Shown in pieces: positions 26,310 through 33,012 of a stretch of DNA of 42,824 nucleotides. The stretch covers positions 1-42,824 of the forward strand of contig CAYPNI010000024.1 of assembly GCA_964411925.1 (NCBI GenBank). The letters are read 5' to 3'. A program made the translations under genes and the position numbers. Numbering within the stretch: the stretch's first letter is position 1; the number at the start of each line of letters is the position of its first letter. The notes beneath the pieces are model-generated. The model made no database searches. It was not told the DNA's origin and saw only the letters and a list, made by a program, of their open reading frames with translations. This DNA is from VFKU01 sp964411925. GTDB taxonomy: Bacteria; Hydrogenedentota; Hydrogenedentia; Hydrogenedentales; GCA-2746185.

Positions 26310-26840
26310 ATGGAGACGTGGATTCAACGCGAGACCGCTTATCAAGGCCGGATTTTTCGCGTCGATTCCGGTCGCGTGCGGCTCGACGACGGGACAGAAA
26401 CCGGCCGCGATGTCGTCGTGCATCCCGGCGCCGTGGCTGTGGTTCCTGTACTCCACGATCGCGTGATTCTCGTGCGGCAATACCGCGTGGCCGTCGAGCG
26501 CGACATGATTGAGATTCCGGCGGGGAAACTCGAACCGGGCGACACGCCCGAGGAACGCGCGCAGCTGGAACTTGCCGAGGAAACCGGCTACGCCGCGGGC
26601 CGGCTCGTGGCCGCGGGCAGCGTGTTTCCTTCCGTGGGAATCCTGACTGAGCGTATCCATCTGTTCCTCGCGTTCGAATTGCGGCCCGAATCTCGCTCCG
26701 CGGACCACGACGAGCGCATCGAGGTCGTGCCCATGTTGCTTGCGGACGTCCGGCGGCGGCTCGGCGCGCGCGAGTTCGAAGACGCAAAGACCGCCATCGG
26801 ATTGCATGCGCTGTTCGCCTACCTCGACGGCAGGTTCTGA
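26310..26840 (+). CDS. Nudix hydrolase, ADP-ribose pyrophosphatase type
   Basis: The 176-residue cytoplasmic enzyme resembles NudF/ADP-ribose pyrophosphatases. It has an N-terminal dimerisation strand region, VILVRQYRVAVERDMIEIPAG before the box, and the box itself from Gly72 to Tyr94 (GKLEPGDTPEERAQLELAEE). Glu87, Glu90 and Glu91, the main metal ligands, are present. The first box Glu is Asp78 and the usual Arg before E-x-x-E-E is Leu86, so the box is slightly atypical. Expected reaction: hydrolysis of ADP-ribose or a similar nucleoside diphosphate sugar to AMP and sugar phosphate. It stands alone between a terminator and the next promoter region. Confidence 0.88.
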   Translation: METWIQRETAYQGRIFRVDSGRVRLDDGTETGRDVVVHPGAVAVVPVLHDRVILVRQYRVAVERDMIEIPAGKLEPGDTPEERAQLELAEETGYAAGRLVAAGSVFPSVGILTERIHLFLAFELRPESRSADHDERIEVVPMLLADVRRRLGAREFEDAKTAIGLHALFAYLDGRF

Positions 26841-26926
26841 CTGCGCCGAATCACCGGCGGTTGCGCGCGCTTGGCCCGGCCCCGGCGGTCTCGGATAGAA
26901 TAGGGCCACCTTGGGAAGGAGCCTCG

Positions 26927-27910
26927 ATGCGGGCCTGGCGCTTCCACGATTTCGGCGACCTCGCGAACTTCCGGCTCGAAGACGTCCCCATACCCGTGCT
27001 GCGTCCGGGTGAGGTGCTCGTGCGGCTCAAGTTCGCATCGCTCAACCCGGCCGACCGGCTGCTCATTGAAGGGCGCTATCCCGGTGCCGGGAAGTTGCCG
27101 CTGACCGTGGGCCGAGATGGCAGCGGAACGGTGGAGAATCCGGGCCTCAGTCAGCGATTCAAGCGCGGCGACGCCGTGCTCGTCTTGCGCAGCGAGGTCG
27201 GCATCACGCGCCAGGGAACGCTTGCCGAGTTGGTGGCCGTGCCCGAGGATGTGCTCGCGCCGGTTCCGCCCGGTTGGACGATGGAAGAATGCGCGGCGGC
27301 GCCGCTGGTATATCTCACCGCGTGGAAAGCGCTCGTCATCCAGGGCGGGTTGAAGCCGCGGGAGACTGCGCTCGTAACCGGTGCGTCGGGCGGCGTTGGC
27401 ATTGCTTCGATTCAGCTGGCCAAGGCACTCGGCGCGCATGTAGTCGCGCTCAGCCGCGACCCGGCCAAACGCGAGCGCCTCCAGAAACTCGGCGCGGACG
27501 CGGTCGTGGACGACAGCGCGAAGGACCTCGCGCGACGGGTGTCCGATGCGTGCGGTGGTTCCGGGCCGGACGTGGTGATAGAGCATCTGGGCGGTGCGAG
27601 GCTCGCCGAGCACGTCGCCATGCTCAACATGAACGGCCGCGTGATGGTCATTGGTTTGCTGGCCGGCCGCACGTCGGAATTGGACATGGGCATGGTGTTG
27701 TTCAAGCAAGTGCGCATCGAAGGCGTTCACGTGGGCCGGTTCGCGCCGGCGGAAGCGCAGGCGGCATGGACAGCCATCGTGGCGACGCTGGACAAGGCTG
27801 GCGCGCGCCCGGTGCTCGACAAGACATTCGAGATGGAGTCGGTGCAGGAGGCGTTCGCGCGGCTTGCGGGCGGACACCTCGGCAAGGTAGTGGTCAGGAC
27901 CGGGGCCTAG
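26927..27910 (+). CDS. Medium-chain NADPH-dependent oxidoreductase, quinone-reductase-like
   Basis: The ATG at 26927 is chosen for the strong GGAAGGAG 5 bases upstream; the frame is open further 5' to 26861 but without a site. The product has 327 residues. An N-terminal GroES-like domain (VPIPVLRPGEVLVRLKF, then NPADRLLIEG) lacks the zinc Cys cluster. A Rossmann domain has TGASGGVGIASIQLAKALGA. This places it with the zinc-free quinone oxidoreductase/crotonyl reductase-like MDR branch. Substrate unknown. TAGAAT at 26896-26901 with TTGGCC at 26871-26876 (19 bp spacing) is a possible promoter. The TPR gene follows 28 bp downstream. Confidence 0.88.
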   Translation: MRAWRFHDFGDLANFRLEDVPIPVLRPGEVLVRLKFASLNPADRLLIEGRYPGAGKLPLTVGRDGSGTVENPGLSQRFKRGDAVLVLRSEVGITRQGTLAELVAVPEDVLAPVPPGWTMEECAAAPLVYLTAWKALVIQGGLKPRETALVTGASGGVGIASIQLAKALGAHVVALSRDPAKRERLQKLGADAVVDDSAKDLARRVSDACGGSGPDVVIEHLGGARLAEHVAMLNMNGRVMVIGLLAGRTSELDMGMVLFKQVRIEGVHVGRFAPAEAQAAWTAIVATLDKAGARPVLDKTFEMESVQEAFARLAGGHLGKVVVRTGA

Positions 27911-27938
27911 TACGTCCCGGAGCGAGAAGGAGAAGGCG

Positions 27939-29210
27939 TTGGACTCAGCATTGACGTTGAACACGGTGGACCGGGCCGAACGGGTGCTGCTCGAGGGGGA
28001 CCCCGAGGGCGCGCTCCAGCTGGTGCGAAACTTGTACGGCCAGATATTGCCCAGTTCCGACCGCGGCCGCGCGCTGGCGATCGAGGTGGTCTGTCTCGAA
28101 AGACTGTCGAAGTCCGAAGAAGCGGAGCGGCTCGTCGTCGAGATGATGAAGGAAGAGGGCGACGACCACGCCTATGTGCTCGCAGCCGGCGTCCAGTTCT
28201 CCGATCTCGAGGCGTATCTGCACGCCGAGGTGTATTTGCGCAACCTGTGCGAGATGAACCCGTCCAGCGAAGTCGCGTGGTACAACCTTGCCGTCGCGCT
28301 CGGCCGCGAGGGCCGGCTCGTCGAGGCGGTCCAGGCCTATGACCGGTGCATCGCGCTGACGCCCGGGCTCGGCGATGCGTACCGCCAGAAGGCATATTGC
28401 CAGGAGATGCTGGACGATAACGCCGGCGCGGCGGATACTTATCGCCAGTACCTGGCATTGAATGCGGATGACGCGGAGGCCTGGAAGGCGCTCGGCATTG
28501 TCGAGAGCGACCGGCGGCGGTTCGCGGAGGCGTACGACGCGTTTCGCCGGGCGGCAGAGCAATCGCGCGAACCGGAAGACGTTTACTACAACTGGGCGAT
28601 CTCGGCCGTGCGAAATTCGGACGCCGAACAGCAGCGGCGCTGCATCGACAAATTGCAGGACATCGACCCGGAGGGATGGCGGACGCTGCTCACCCGGGCG
28701 GACCAGGAGGAACTGGAAGGCAACGTCTGGCCCGCGTGGGAGTTACTCTGCGAGGCGTTCGAAAACGCCACGACGGACAGCGGCGAGAATCAGGAAGACG
28801 AGGACGAAGACGTCGGCGGATACGTCGCGGCGGCGTTGCTCCGTTTCGCCCACCGGCACGACTTGCGCGATCACGCGCAGGATTACGTCCAGCGCATCTT
28901 CGAGGAGCGCCTGTTTTCGGAGGACGCGCTCGAGGCGCTGCAGGCCTTCGAGGGCCGGCTGTCAAATTCCGCGACAAGTTTCCAGGTGGTCGTGCGGCGG
29001 GGCGGCGCCGATGCCGCGCATTATCTGGTTTACGGCGTCTCCGCCGATGACGCGGACGAGGCCGGGCGCCTCGCCATCGAGTTCGAGGCGCGGTGCGCGC
29101 CGGACGAAGGCACATCGCTCTATGCCATCCACCAGTTGAGCACGCCGGATGAGGGGTTGATAGGCGTGTATTGGCGTTCTGAAGAGTTCGACCGCCCTCC
29201 GGGATCGTGA
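27939..29210 (+). CDS. Tetratricopeptide-repeat protein
   Basis: The 423-residue protein starts at TTG 27939, supported by GAAGGAGAAGG just upstream (AAGGAG with 6-base spacing). At least three TPR units cover residues about 105-210 (AWYNLAVALGREGRLVEAVQAY, DAYRQKAYCQEMLDDNAGAA, AWKALGIVESDRRRFAEAY); weaker helical repeats precede them. Residues about 270-290 are very acidic. The last 80 residues form a separate alpha/beta-looking domain beginning QVVVRRGGADAAHYLVYG. There is no signal peptide, so it is probably a cytoplasmic scaffold. Partners are unknown. The next gene begins 7 bp after its stop, implying co-expression with the SDR. Confidence 0.82.
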   Translation: MDSALTLNTVDRAERVLLEGDPEGALQLVRNLYGQILPSSDRGRALAIEVVCLERLSKSEEAERLVVEMMKEEGDDHAYVLAAGVQFSDLEAYLHAEVYLRNLCEMNPSSEVAWYNLAVALGREGRLVEAVQAYDRCIALTPGLGDAYRQKAYCQEMLDDNAGAADTYRQYLALNADDAEAWKALGIVESDRRRFAEAYDAFRRAAEQSREPEDVYYNWAISAVRNSDAEQQRRCIDKLQDIDPEGWRTLLTRADQEELEGNVWPAWELLCEAFENATTDSGENQEDEDEDVGGYVAAALLRFAHRHDLRDHAQDYVQRIFEERLFSEDALEALQAFEGRLSNSATSFQVVVRRGGADAAHYLVYGVSADDADEAGRLAIEFEARCAPDEGTSLYAIHQLSTPDEGLIGVYWRSEEFDRPPGS

Positions 29211-29217
29211 CGGGGCG

Positions 29218-29922
29218 ATGAAAGTCGTCGTTACCGGCGCAAGCAAGGGCATCGGCAAGGGCATCGCCTCGTTCCTGGCGATGGACGGTTTTGAAGTCGG
29301 CGCAGTCGCGCGGTCGGCCGATTTGCTCGACGACTTGCGGGCGGGCATCAGCGGAGAAGGCGGCACGTGTCACGTCGCAGCGTGCGACCTGCGCGACGCG
29401 GACTCGACGCTGGCCGCGATGGACTCGCTTGCCGGCGCGCTCGGCGGAATCGACGCGCTGATCAATAACGCGGGCATCGTGCTCCGGCGCAGCGTGTGGG
29501 ACATCCGGCCTGAGGAGTGGCACGCGCTCATCGATACGAACGTCACCGGCATGTTCCATGCAACGCGCGCGGTGTTGCCGCGGTTCAGGCAACAGGGCCG
29601 CGGGCACATCGTCAACATTTCGTCGATCAGCGGCAAGGTCCCGCTGCCCGGCGGCAGTGCGTATGCGGCGAGCAAATTCGCGGTTACGGGGTTTTCGCAG
29701 TCGTTGCTGCAGGAAGTCCGCGAATTCGGTATCAAGGTCACGACGATCTTTCCCGGGTCCGTCGATTCCGCGTCGCACCGGCACGATCCCAACGCGGACA
29801 CGACGTGGAAGGTGACGCCGGAAGAAATTGGACGCGCATGCGCGTACGTGCTCAAGGCCGCGCCGGGTACGGACGTAAGCGAACTCGAAATCCGGCCGTT
29901 GCGCAAGCCGGGCGGCGCGTAG
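29218..29922 (+). CDS. Classical short-chain dehydrogenase/reductase
   Basis: The 234-residue SDR has the cofactor motif TGASKGIG (residues 6-13), NNAG at 83-86, a Ser in NISSIS (135-136), and the catalytic Tyr149 and Lys153 in YAASK. Asp58-Leu59 in the CDL motif binds the adenine ring. Arg32 after the second strand suggests NADP preference. Length is slightly short but complete. It reduces or oxidises an unidentified alcohol or ketone. It lies 7 bp downstream of the TPR gene. Confidence 0.92.
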   Translation: MKVVVTGASKGIGKGIASFLAMDGFEVGAVARSADLLDDLRAGISGEGGTCHVAACDLRDADSTLAAMDSLAGALGGIDALINNAGIVLRRSVWDIRPEEWHALIDTNVTGMFHATRAVLPRFRQQGRGHIVNISSISGKVPLPGGSAYAASKFAVTGFSQSLLQEVREFGIKVTTIFPGSVDSASHRHDPNADTTWKVTPEEIGRACAYVLKAAPGTDVSELEIRPLRKPGGA

Positions 29923-29943
29923 GATGCGGGCCGGCTGTATGAA

Positions 29944-29981
29944 GAGATTGCTTAGTCGCGCACCCCGCTCCTCGCAATGAC
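29944..29981 (+). repeat. Dispersed intergenic element, family A, copy 3
   Basis: GAGATTGCTTAGTCGCGCAC then CCCGCTCCTCGCAATGAC. It occupies most of the 76 bp gap between the SDR and DUF72 genes and ends 17 bp before the TTG start. Confidence 0.85.
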
Positions 29982-29998
29982 GAGGCTGGAGTGAATCG

Positions 29999-30805
29999 TT
30001 GAACCCGCGGCTGCATCTGGGCACGTCGAGCTGGACGGCGAAGGGCTGGCTCGGCAAGTTCTACCCGAGCGGAACGAAGCCGGCAGACTTCATCACGCAC
30101 TACGCGCAGAAGTACCGCACCGTCGAGATCGACGCGACGTTTTATGCGACCCCCGCCGCGAGCACGATCGCGGGCTGGCGCGAGAAAACGCCCGACGGGT
30201 TCATCTTCACAGCGAAGGCGCCGCAGGTCATCACGCATGACTTATTTCTCGAAAACTGCGAGCATGAACTGAACGGCTTCCTGAATGCCATGACCGGTCT
30301 GGGCCCGAAACTGGGGCCGATCCTGTTTCAATTCCCGTACTTCGCCAAGAAGAAGGGAGTGACGGAAGACGAGTTTCTGGTGCGCCTTGCGAAATTCTGC
30401 AAGACGCTGCCGGAGGCGGGGTTCCGGTTCGCGGTCGAAGTGCGCAACAAGACGTGGATGAACGCCGCCTTATTCGAGATTCTCCACGAGCACCGGATCG
30501 CCTGCTGCCTGATCGACCATCCTTGGATGAGCGCACCGGACCAGTTGTTCAAGCAGCGCGGAATCGTCACCGCGCCGTTCGTCTACATGCGCTGGCTGGG
30601 CGATCGGTACGCAATCGAAAAGATCACGCAGGTGTGGAACGAGTCGGTTGTCGATCGCAAGAAAGACATCGCGCGCTGGGTGCCGCATATCCAGAAGCTG
30701 GTCGAGGAAGAAATCGACGTGTTCGGCTACGTCAATAACCACTACGGCGGTTACGCGCCAGATAATCTCGACCAATTGACAAAATTGCTGGGTGCCGGCG
30801 ACTGA
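29999..30805 (+). CDS. DUF72 (YecE-like) protein
   Basis: The 268-residue protein starts at TTG 29999. It opens with LHLGTSSWTAKGW and FYPSG, continues with the family block YRTVEIDATFYATPAASTI, then LGPILFQFPYF, FAVEVRNKTW and the C-terminal YVNNHYGGYAP. These are clear DUF72 signatures, a TIM-barrel-like family of uncertain biochemical function, with suggested links to metal or nucleic acid handling that are not settled. No signal peptide. It appears to be a single gene flanked on both sides by intergenic repeats. Confidence 0.9.
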   Translation: MNPRLHLGTSSWTAKGWLGKFYPSGTKPADFITHYAQKYRTVEIDATFYATPAASTIAGWREKTPDGFIFTAKAPQVITHDLFLENCEHELNGFLNAMTGLGPKLGPILFQFPYFAKKKGVTEDEFLVRLAKFCKTLPEAGFRFAVEVRNKTWMNAALFEILHEHRIACCLIDHPWMSAPDQLFKQRGIVTAPFVYMRWLGDRYAIEKITQVWNESVVDRKKDIARWVPHIQKLVEEEIDVFGYVNNHYGGYAPDNLDQLTKLLGAGD

Positions 30806-30845
30806 CGCGCCGGGAGGGTCGCGCTGCTGCGCGACCGTTGGCGCG
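30806..30845 (-). repeat. Palindromic intergenic element, family B, inverted copy in a two-tier hairpin
   Basis: Inner arms GGTCGCG (30817-30823) and CGCGACC (30830-30836) are enclosed by outer arms CGCGCC (30806-30811) and GGCGCG (30840-30845). On the minus strand it reads as family B followed by CTCCCG. It begins just after the DUF72 stop; no T-run follows. Confidence 0.75.
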
Positions 30846-30854
30846 CCAGTGAGA

Positions 30855-30893
30855 GAGATCGCTTCGTCGCACACCCCGCTCCTCGCAATGACA
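30855..30893 (+). repeat. Dispersed intergenic element, family A, copy 4
   Basis: GAGATCGCTTCGTCGCACAC then CCCGCTCCTCGCAATGACA, almost the same as copies at 1219 and 29944. Confidence 0.85.
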
Positions 30894-30955
30894 GATGGTT
30901 CGGAATTTCGTGCTGGTCGGGACCGAATAAGTGATTGGGATGTGGCGAGATTGTC

Positions 30956-30980
30956 ATCGCGGCGAGTACGCCGCTTCTAC
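30956..30980 (+). repeat. Dispersed intergenic element, family C, copy 2
   Basis: ATCGCGGCGAGTACGCCGCT then TCTAC, paired with the family A copy 63 bp upstream just as at 1219-1323. It abuts the stop codon of the convergent VOC gene. Confidence 0.65.
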
Positions 30981-30981
30981 C

Positions 30982-31866
30982 TTACTCCCAAATGCCTTCC
31001 GGCACGGGCCTGTCTTCGACGATTTCGATGAGGACCTTGTCCGGGCCGCGCACGAAGAAACTCTTGTGGCCGAAGGCGTCGTTCTCGGCGATGGGCTTCA
31101 CGATCTCGACGCCATCCGCTTTCATGCGGTCGAATACGGGCGCGATGTCGCGGTAGGAGAAAGCGATGTGATCGATGACGCGGCCGTCAGTCGGTTTGAA
31201 CGCGCTGAGCGGCGGGTCCTGCCACCACGGCGGGGCGGGCGTGTAGTCCGGGCGGCCGTACACGACGAACGAGACGTTGTCGCACCGGAACCCGCGCGAC
31301 CACGCGCGCGCGGTGCTCATGTCGGCGGGCTTGGGTACCGCTTCGCCGGTCGAGCTCACGCCGAGATGCCGCGCGTACCACTCTGTCGTTGTGTTGACGT
31401 CCTCCGCGAGCAGGTGGACATGGCCGAATCGGTTGTGACCCATCGTGTTCACTTCAATCATTTCGTCGTCAGGCCCGGAGAGGTAGGTCACCCAGATGTT
31501 GCGCAGTGGATAAAGCTCGACTTTTATTTTCGCGCCCTGCGCCTTGAACCATTCGTACTCGCTCGGCACGTCGCGCCCGCCCCAGCCGATGTGCCAGAGT
31601 CCGGCTTCGAGCGCGCTCGGCGGGGCCGTGTCCACGCGGTTCATCAGGATGAAGGAGCGCTCGGTGAACAGCGCGTCGGCAATTCCACGGTACTTCACCG
31701 AAGTCGCGCCGTGGATCTTCATGTAGTACGCCGCGGTCCGGGCGAGATCCGTCACGTTCAGGTGGACGTGATGGAAGTGCGCTGGCTCCGCGTCTTGCGC
31801 GGTGGCGGCCTCCGCCACGAACAGCGCAGCGACCGCGGCAATCCATGCGGTTGCCCGCGCCGTCAT
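30982..31866 (-). CDS. Exported protein with two VOC (glyoxalase/dioxygenase-fold) domains
   Basis: The start ATG at 31866 overlaps the stop of the upstream gene as ATGA. The 294-residue protein has a signal peptide (MTARATAWIAAVAALF..., cleavage near ATAQ-DA). Two VOC modules follow: residues about 30-135 (FHHVHLNVTDLARTAAYY, ending EMIEVN) and about 140-285 (FGHVHLLAEDVNTTTEWYARHLGV, then IDHIAFSYRD, ending VLIEIVED). His and Glu at strand ends can form the usual metal site. Function and substrate are unknown. Export is uncommon for VOC enzymes, and its partner gene is also exported. Confidence 0.82.
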   Translation of the reverse strand: MTARATAWIAAVAALFVAEAATAQDAEPAHFHHVHLNVTDLARTAAYYMKIHGATSVKYRGIADALFTERSFILMNRVDTAPPSALEAGLWHIGWGGRDVPSEYEWFKAQGAKIKVELYPLRNIWVTYLSGPDDEMIEVNTMGHNRFGHVHLLAEDVNTTTEWYARHLGVSSTGEAVPKPADMSTARAWSRGFRCDNVSFVVYGRPDYTPAPPWWQDPPLSAFKPTDGRVIDHIAFSYRDIAPVFDRMKADGVEIVKPIAENDAFGHKSFFVRGPDKVLIEIVEDRPVPEGIWE

Positions 31867-32345
31867 TGCCCCGCCGGCATCGTGTAATCCTGCCACTCGA
31901 CGATTTTGCCTTCTTTTACGAGGAAGAAGCCGGTGATGTGGAACGCGTCTTCGCCGTTCTGGCGGGTGAAGTGGTCGATGCGCTCGTTGATGACGGTGTT
32001 GCCCATCGCGGCCGACCGCAGCACCTCGAAGCGGGCTTTGGTGCGCGTCGCGAGAAACTGCTTCGTGCCCTCGATCAGCGCGGGTTTGCCCTCGATGCGC
32101 TGCATGCCTTCGATCATGCGGAACGTAATCTTGTCGTCCCAGAACGACGCGAGCTTGTCGACGTCCATTGTTTCCCACGCCGCGCAGAAGTCGTTCACGA
32201 GCTTGATGTTTGCTTCCTCGTGCGCGCGCAGCGCCGGACTGGTCTCCGCAGCGGCGCCAGTCGTTGCAAACGCGGCCAATGCGGCGGCGGCCGTCCCCGC
32301 GGCGATAAATTCCCGGCGATCGGTTAATGCTTGACGTGTTTCCAT
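31863..32345 (-). CDS. Tat-exported limonene-1,2-epoxide-hydrolase-like protein (SnoaL/NTF2 fold)
   Basis: The 160-residue protein starts with a Tat-type signal (DRREFIAAGTAAAALAAFA). It has the NTF2-like cone fold: an opening helix with NDFCAAWETMDVDKLASFWDD, a strand with GMQRIEGKPALIEG, and the catalytic pattern of limonene-epoxide hydrolase, Arg122-x-Asp124 in NERIDHF and Asp153 in EWQDYTM. An epoxide hydrolase acting in the periplasm is possible, but NTF2-fold proteins are diverse. Its stop overlaps the VOC start, so the two are translationally coupled. It diverges from the receiver-like gene at 32593. Confidence 0.82.
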   Translation of the reverse strand: METRQALTDRREFIAAGTAAAALAAFATTGAAAETSPALRAHEEANIKLVNDFCAAWETMDVDKLASFWDDKITFRMIEGMQRIEGKPALIEGTKQFLATRTKARFEVLRSAAMGNTVINERIDHFTRQNGEDAFHITGFFLVKEGKIVEWQDYTMPAGQ

Positions 32346-32459
32346 TTCTCGCTCCTCCGCGGTTCAGATCATTCACAGCCGGTTCCAGCATGGCTCAATC
32401 TGTGCCTGAACGCAAACTGTTTGAAGCCTGCCGAATACGCAACGAGCTCCCGGAATTCA

Positions 32460-32488
32460 TTGACGGAAACGCGACCGGGGTCTATCCT
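32460..32488 (+). promoter_or_regulatory. Sigma-70-type promoter for the receiver-like gene
   Basis: TTGACG (32460-32465), 17 bp spacer, TATCCT (32483-32488). It leaves about 97 bp of leader before the ATG at 32593. The leader holds a CCCCGC/GCCGGGG-like potential stem but no recognised riboswitch. Confidence 0.55.
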
Positions 32489-32592
32489 GATCGTGCGGGG
32501 TGTGGCCTCGGATCGGCACCTGGGTCCGATGGCGGCGAAGGTTGCGCGCCCCGCAAAAGCCGGGGGACAGACAACCGCGATCGGAGGGTTGT

Positions 32593-33012
32593 ATGACGAA
32601 GATCGTTTTTATCGACAGCGAAAACACGGTGCGCGAGTTGTATTCGCACTTGCTCGAGGCGGCCGGGTATCGAGTGTTCCAGGCGACGACGGCGCAATAC
32701 GGGATGTGGCTCTGCGAGGAGTGCGAGCCGGATCTGATCATCACGTCGCGCAACCCGGTCGATGCGGAACTCGAACACGGCTATTTCATAGACGTGCTGC
32801 GCGGAAAGGCGGGACGGACGCCGGTCGTGATTGTTTCCCACGCGAAACCCGCCGAGGCGACATCGCTCGACGGCACTGACAGTCCCGCGGAACCCTCGCG
32901 CTATCTGGAGCTGATGAACGCGATCCACTGCGCGCTGGACGACGGGCTGGGCGAGGTTACGATTTCGTCCGGCCGAATCGCCGAAGTCGCAGCGAGTTCG
33001 ACACGACCGTAA
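32593..33012 (+). CDS. Atypical receiver-domain protein without phospho-acceptor Asp
   Basis: The 139-residue protein fits a lone CheY-like fold. The first strand has KIVFIDSE with the acidic Asp8, then helix 1 with YSHLLEAAGYRVFQATTAQ, then strand 3 in CEPDLIITSRNP. The position of the phosphorylated Asp is Ser52. TPVVIVSHAKP matches strand 4 and the following loop. With the acceptor missing it would be a phosphorylation-independent (pseudo-receiver) protein. The C-terminal 30 residues look added. The last 56 bp overlap, on the opposite strand, the 3' end of copA. The ATG has GGAGGG about 5 bases upstream. Confidence 0.75.
   Translation: MTKIVFIDSENTVRELYSHLLEAAGYRVFQATTAQYGMWLCEECEPDLIITSRNPVDAELEHGYFIDVLRGKAGRTPVVIVSHAKPAEATSLDGTDSPAEPSRYLELMNAIHCALDDGLGEVTISSGRIAEVAASSTRP

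Noticed and set aside
30982..32391. A single 469-residue fusion of the NTF2-like and VOC regions
   Set aside because: The upstream part is the wrong frame of the epoxide-hydrolase-like gene. The VOC protein has its own start and signal peptide at 31866.
32510..32592. A riboswitch-like element (CCCCGCAAAAGCCGGGG) before the receiver-like gene, similar in part to the c-di-GMP-I core
   Set aside because: The required GGCAAACC block and GNRA-loop arrangement are missing.
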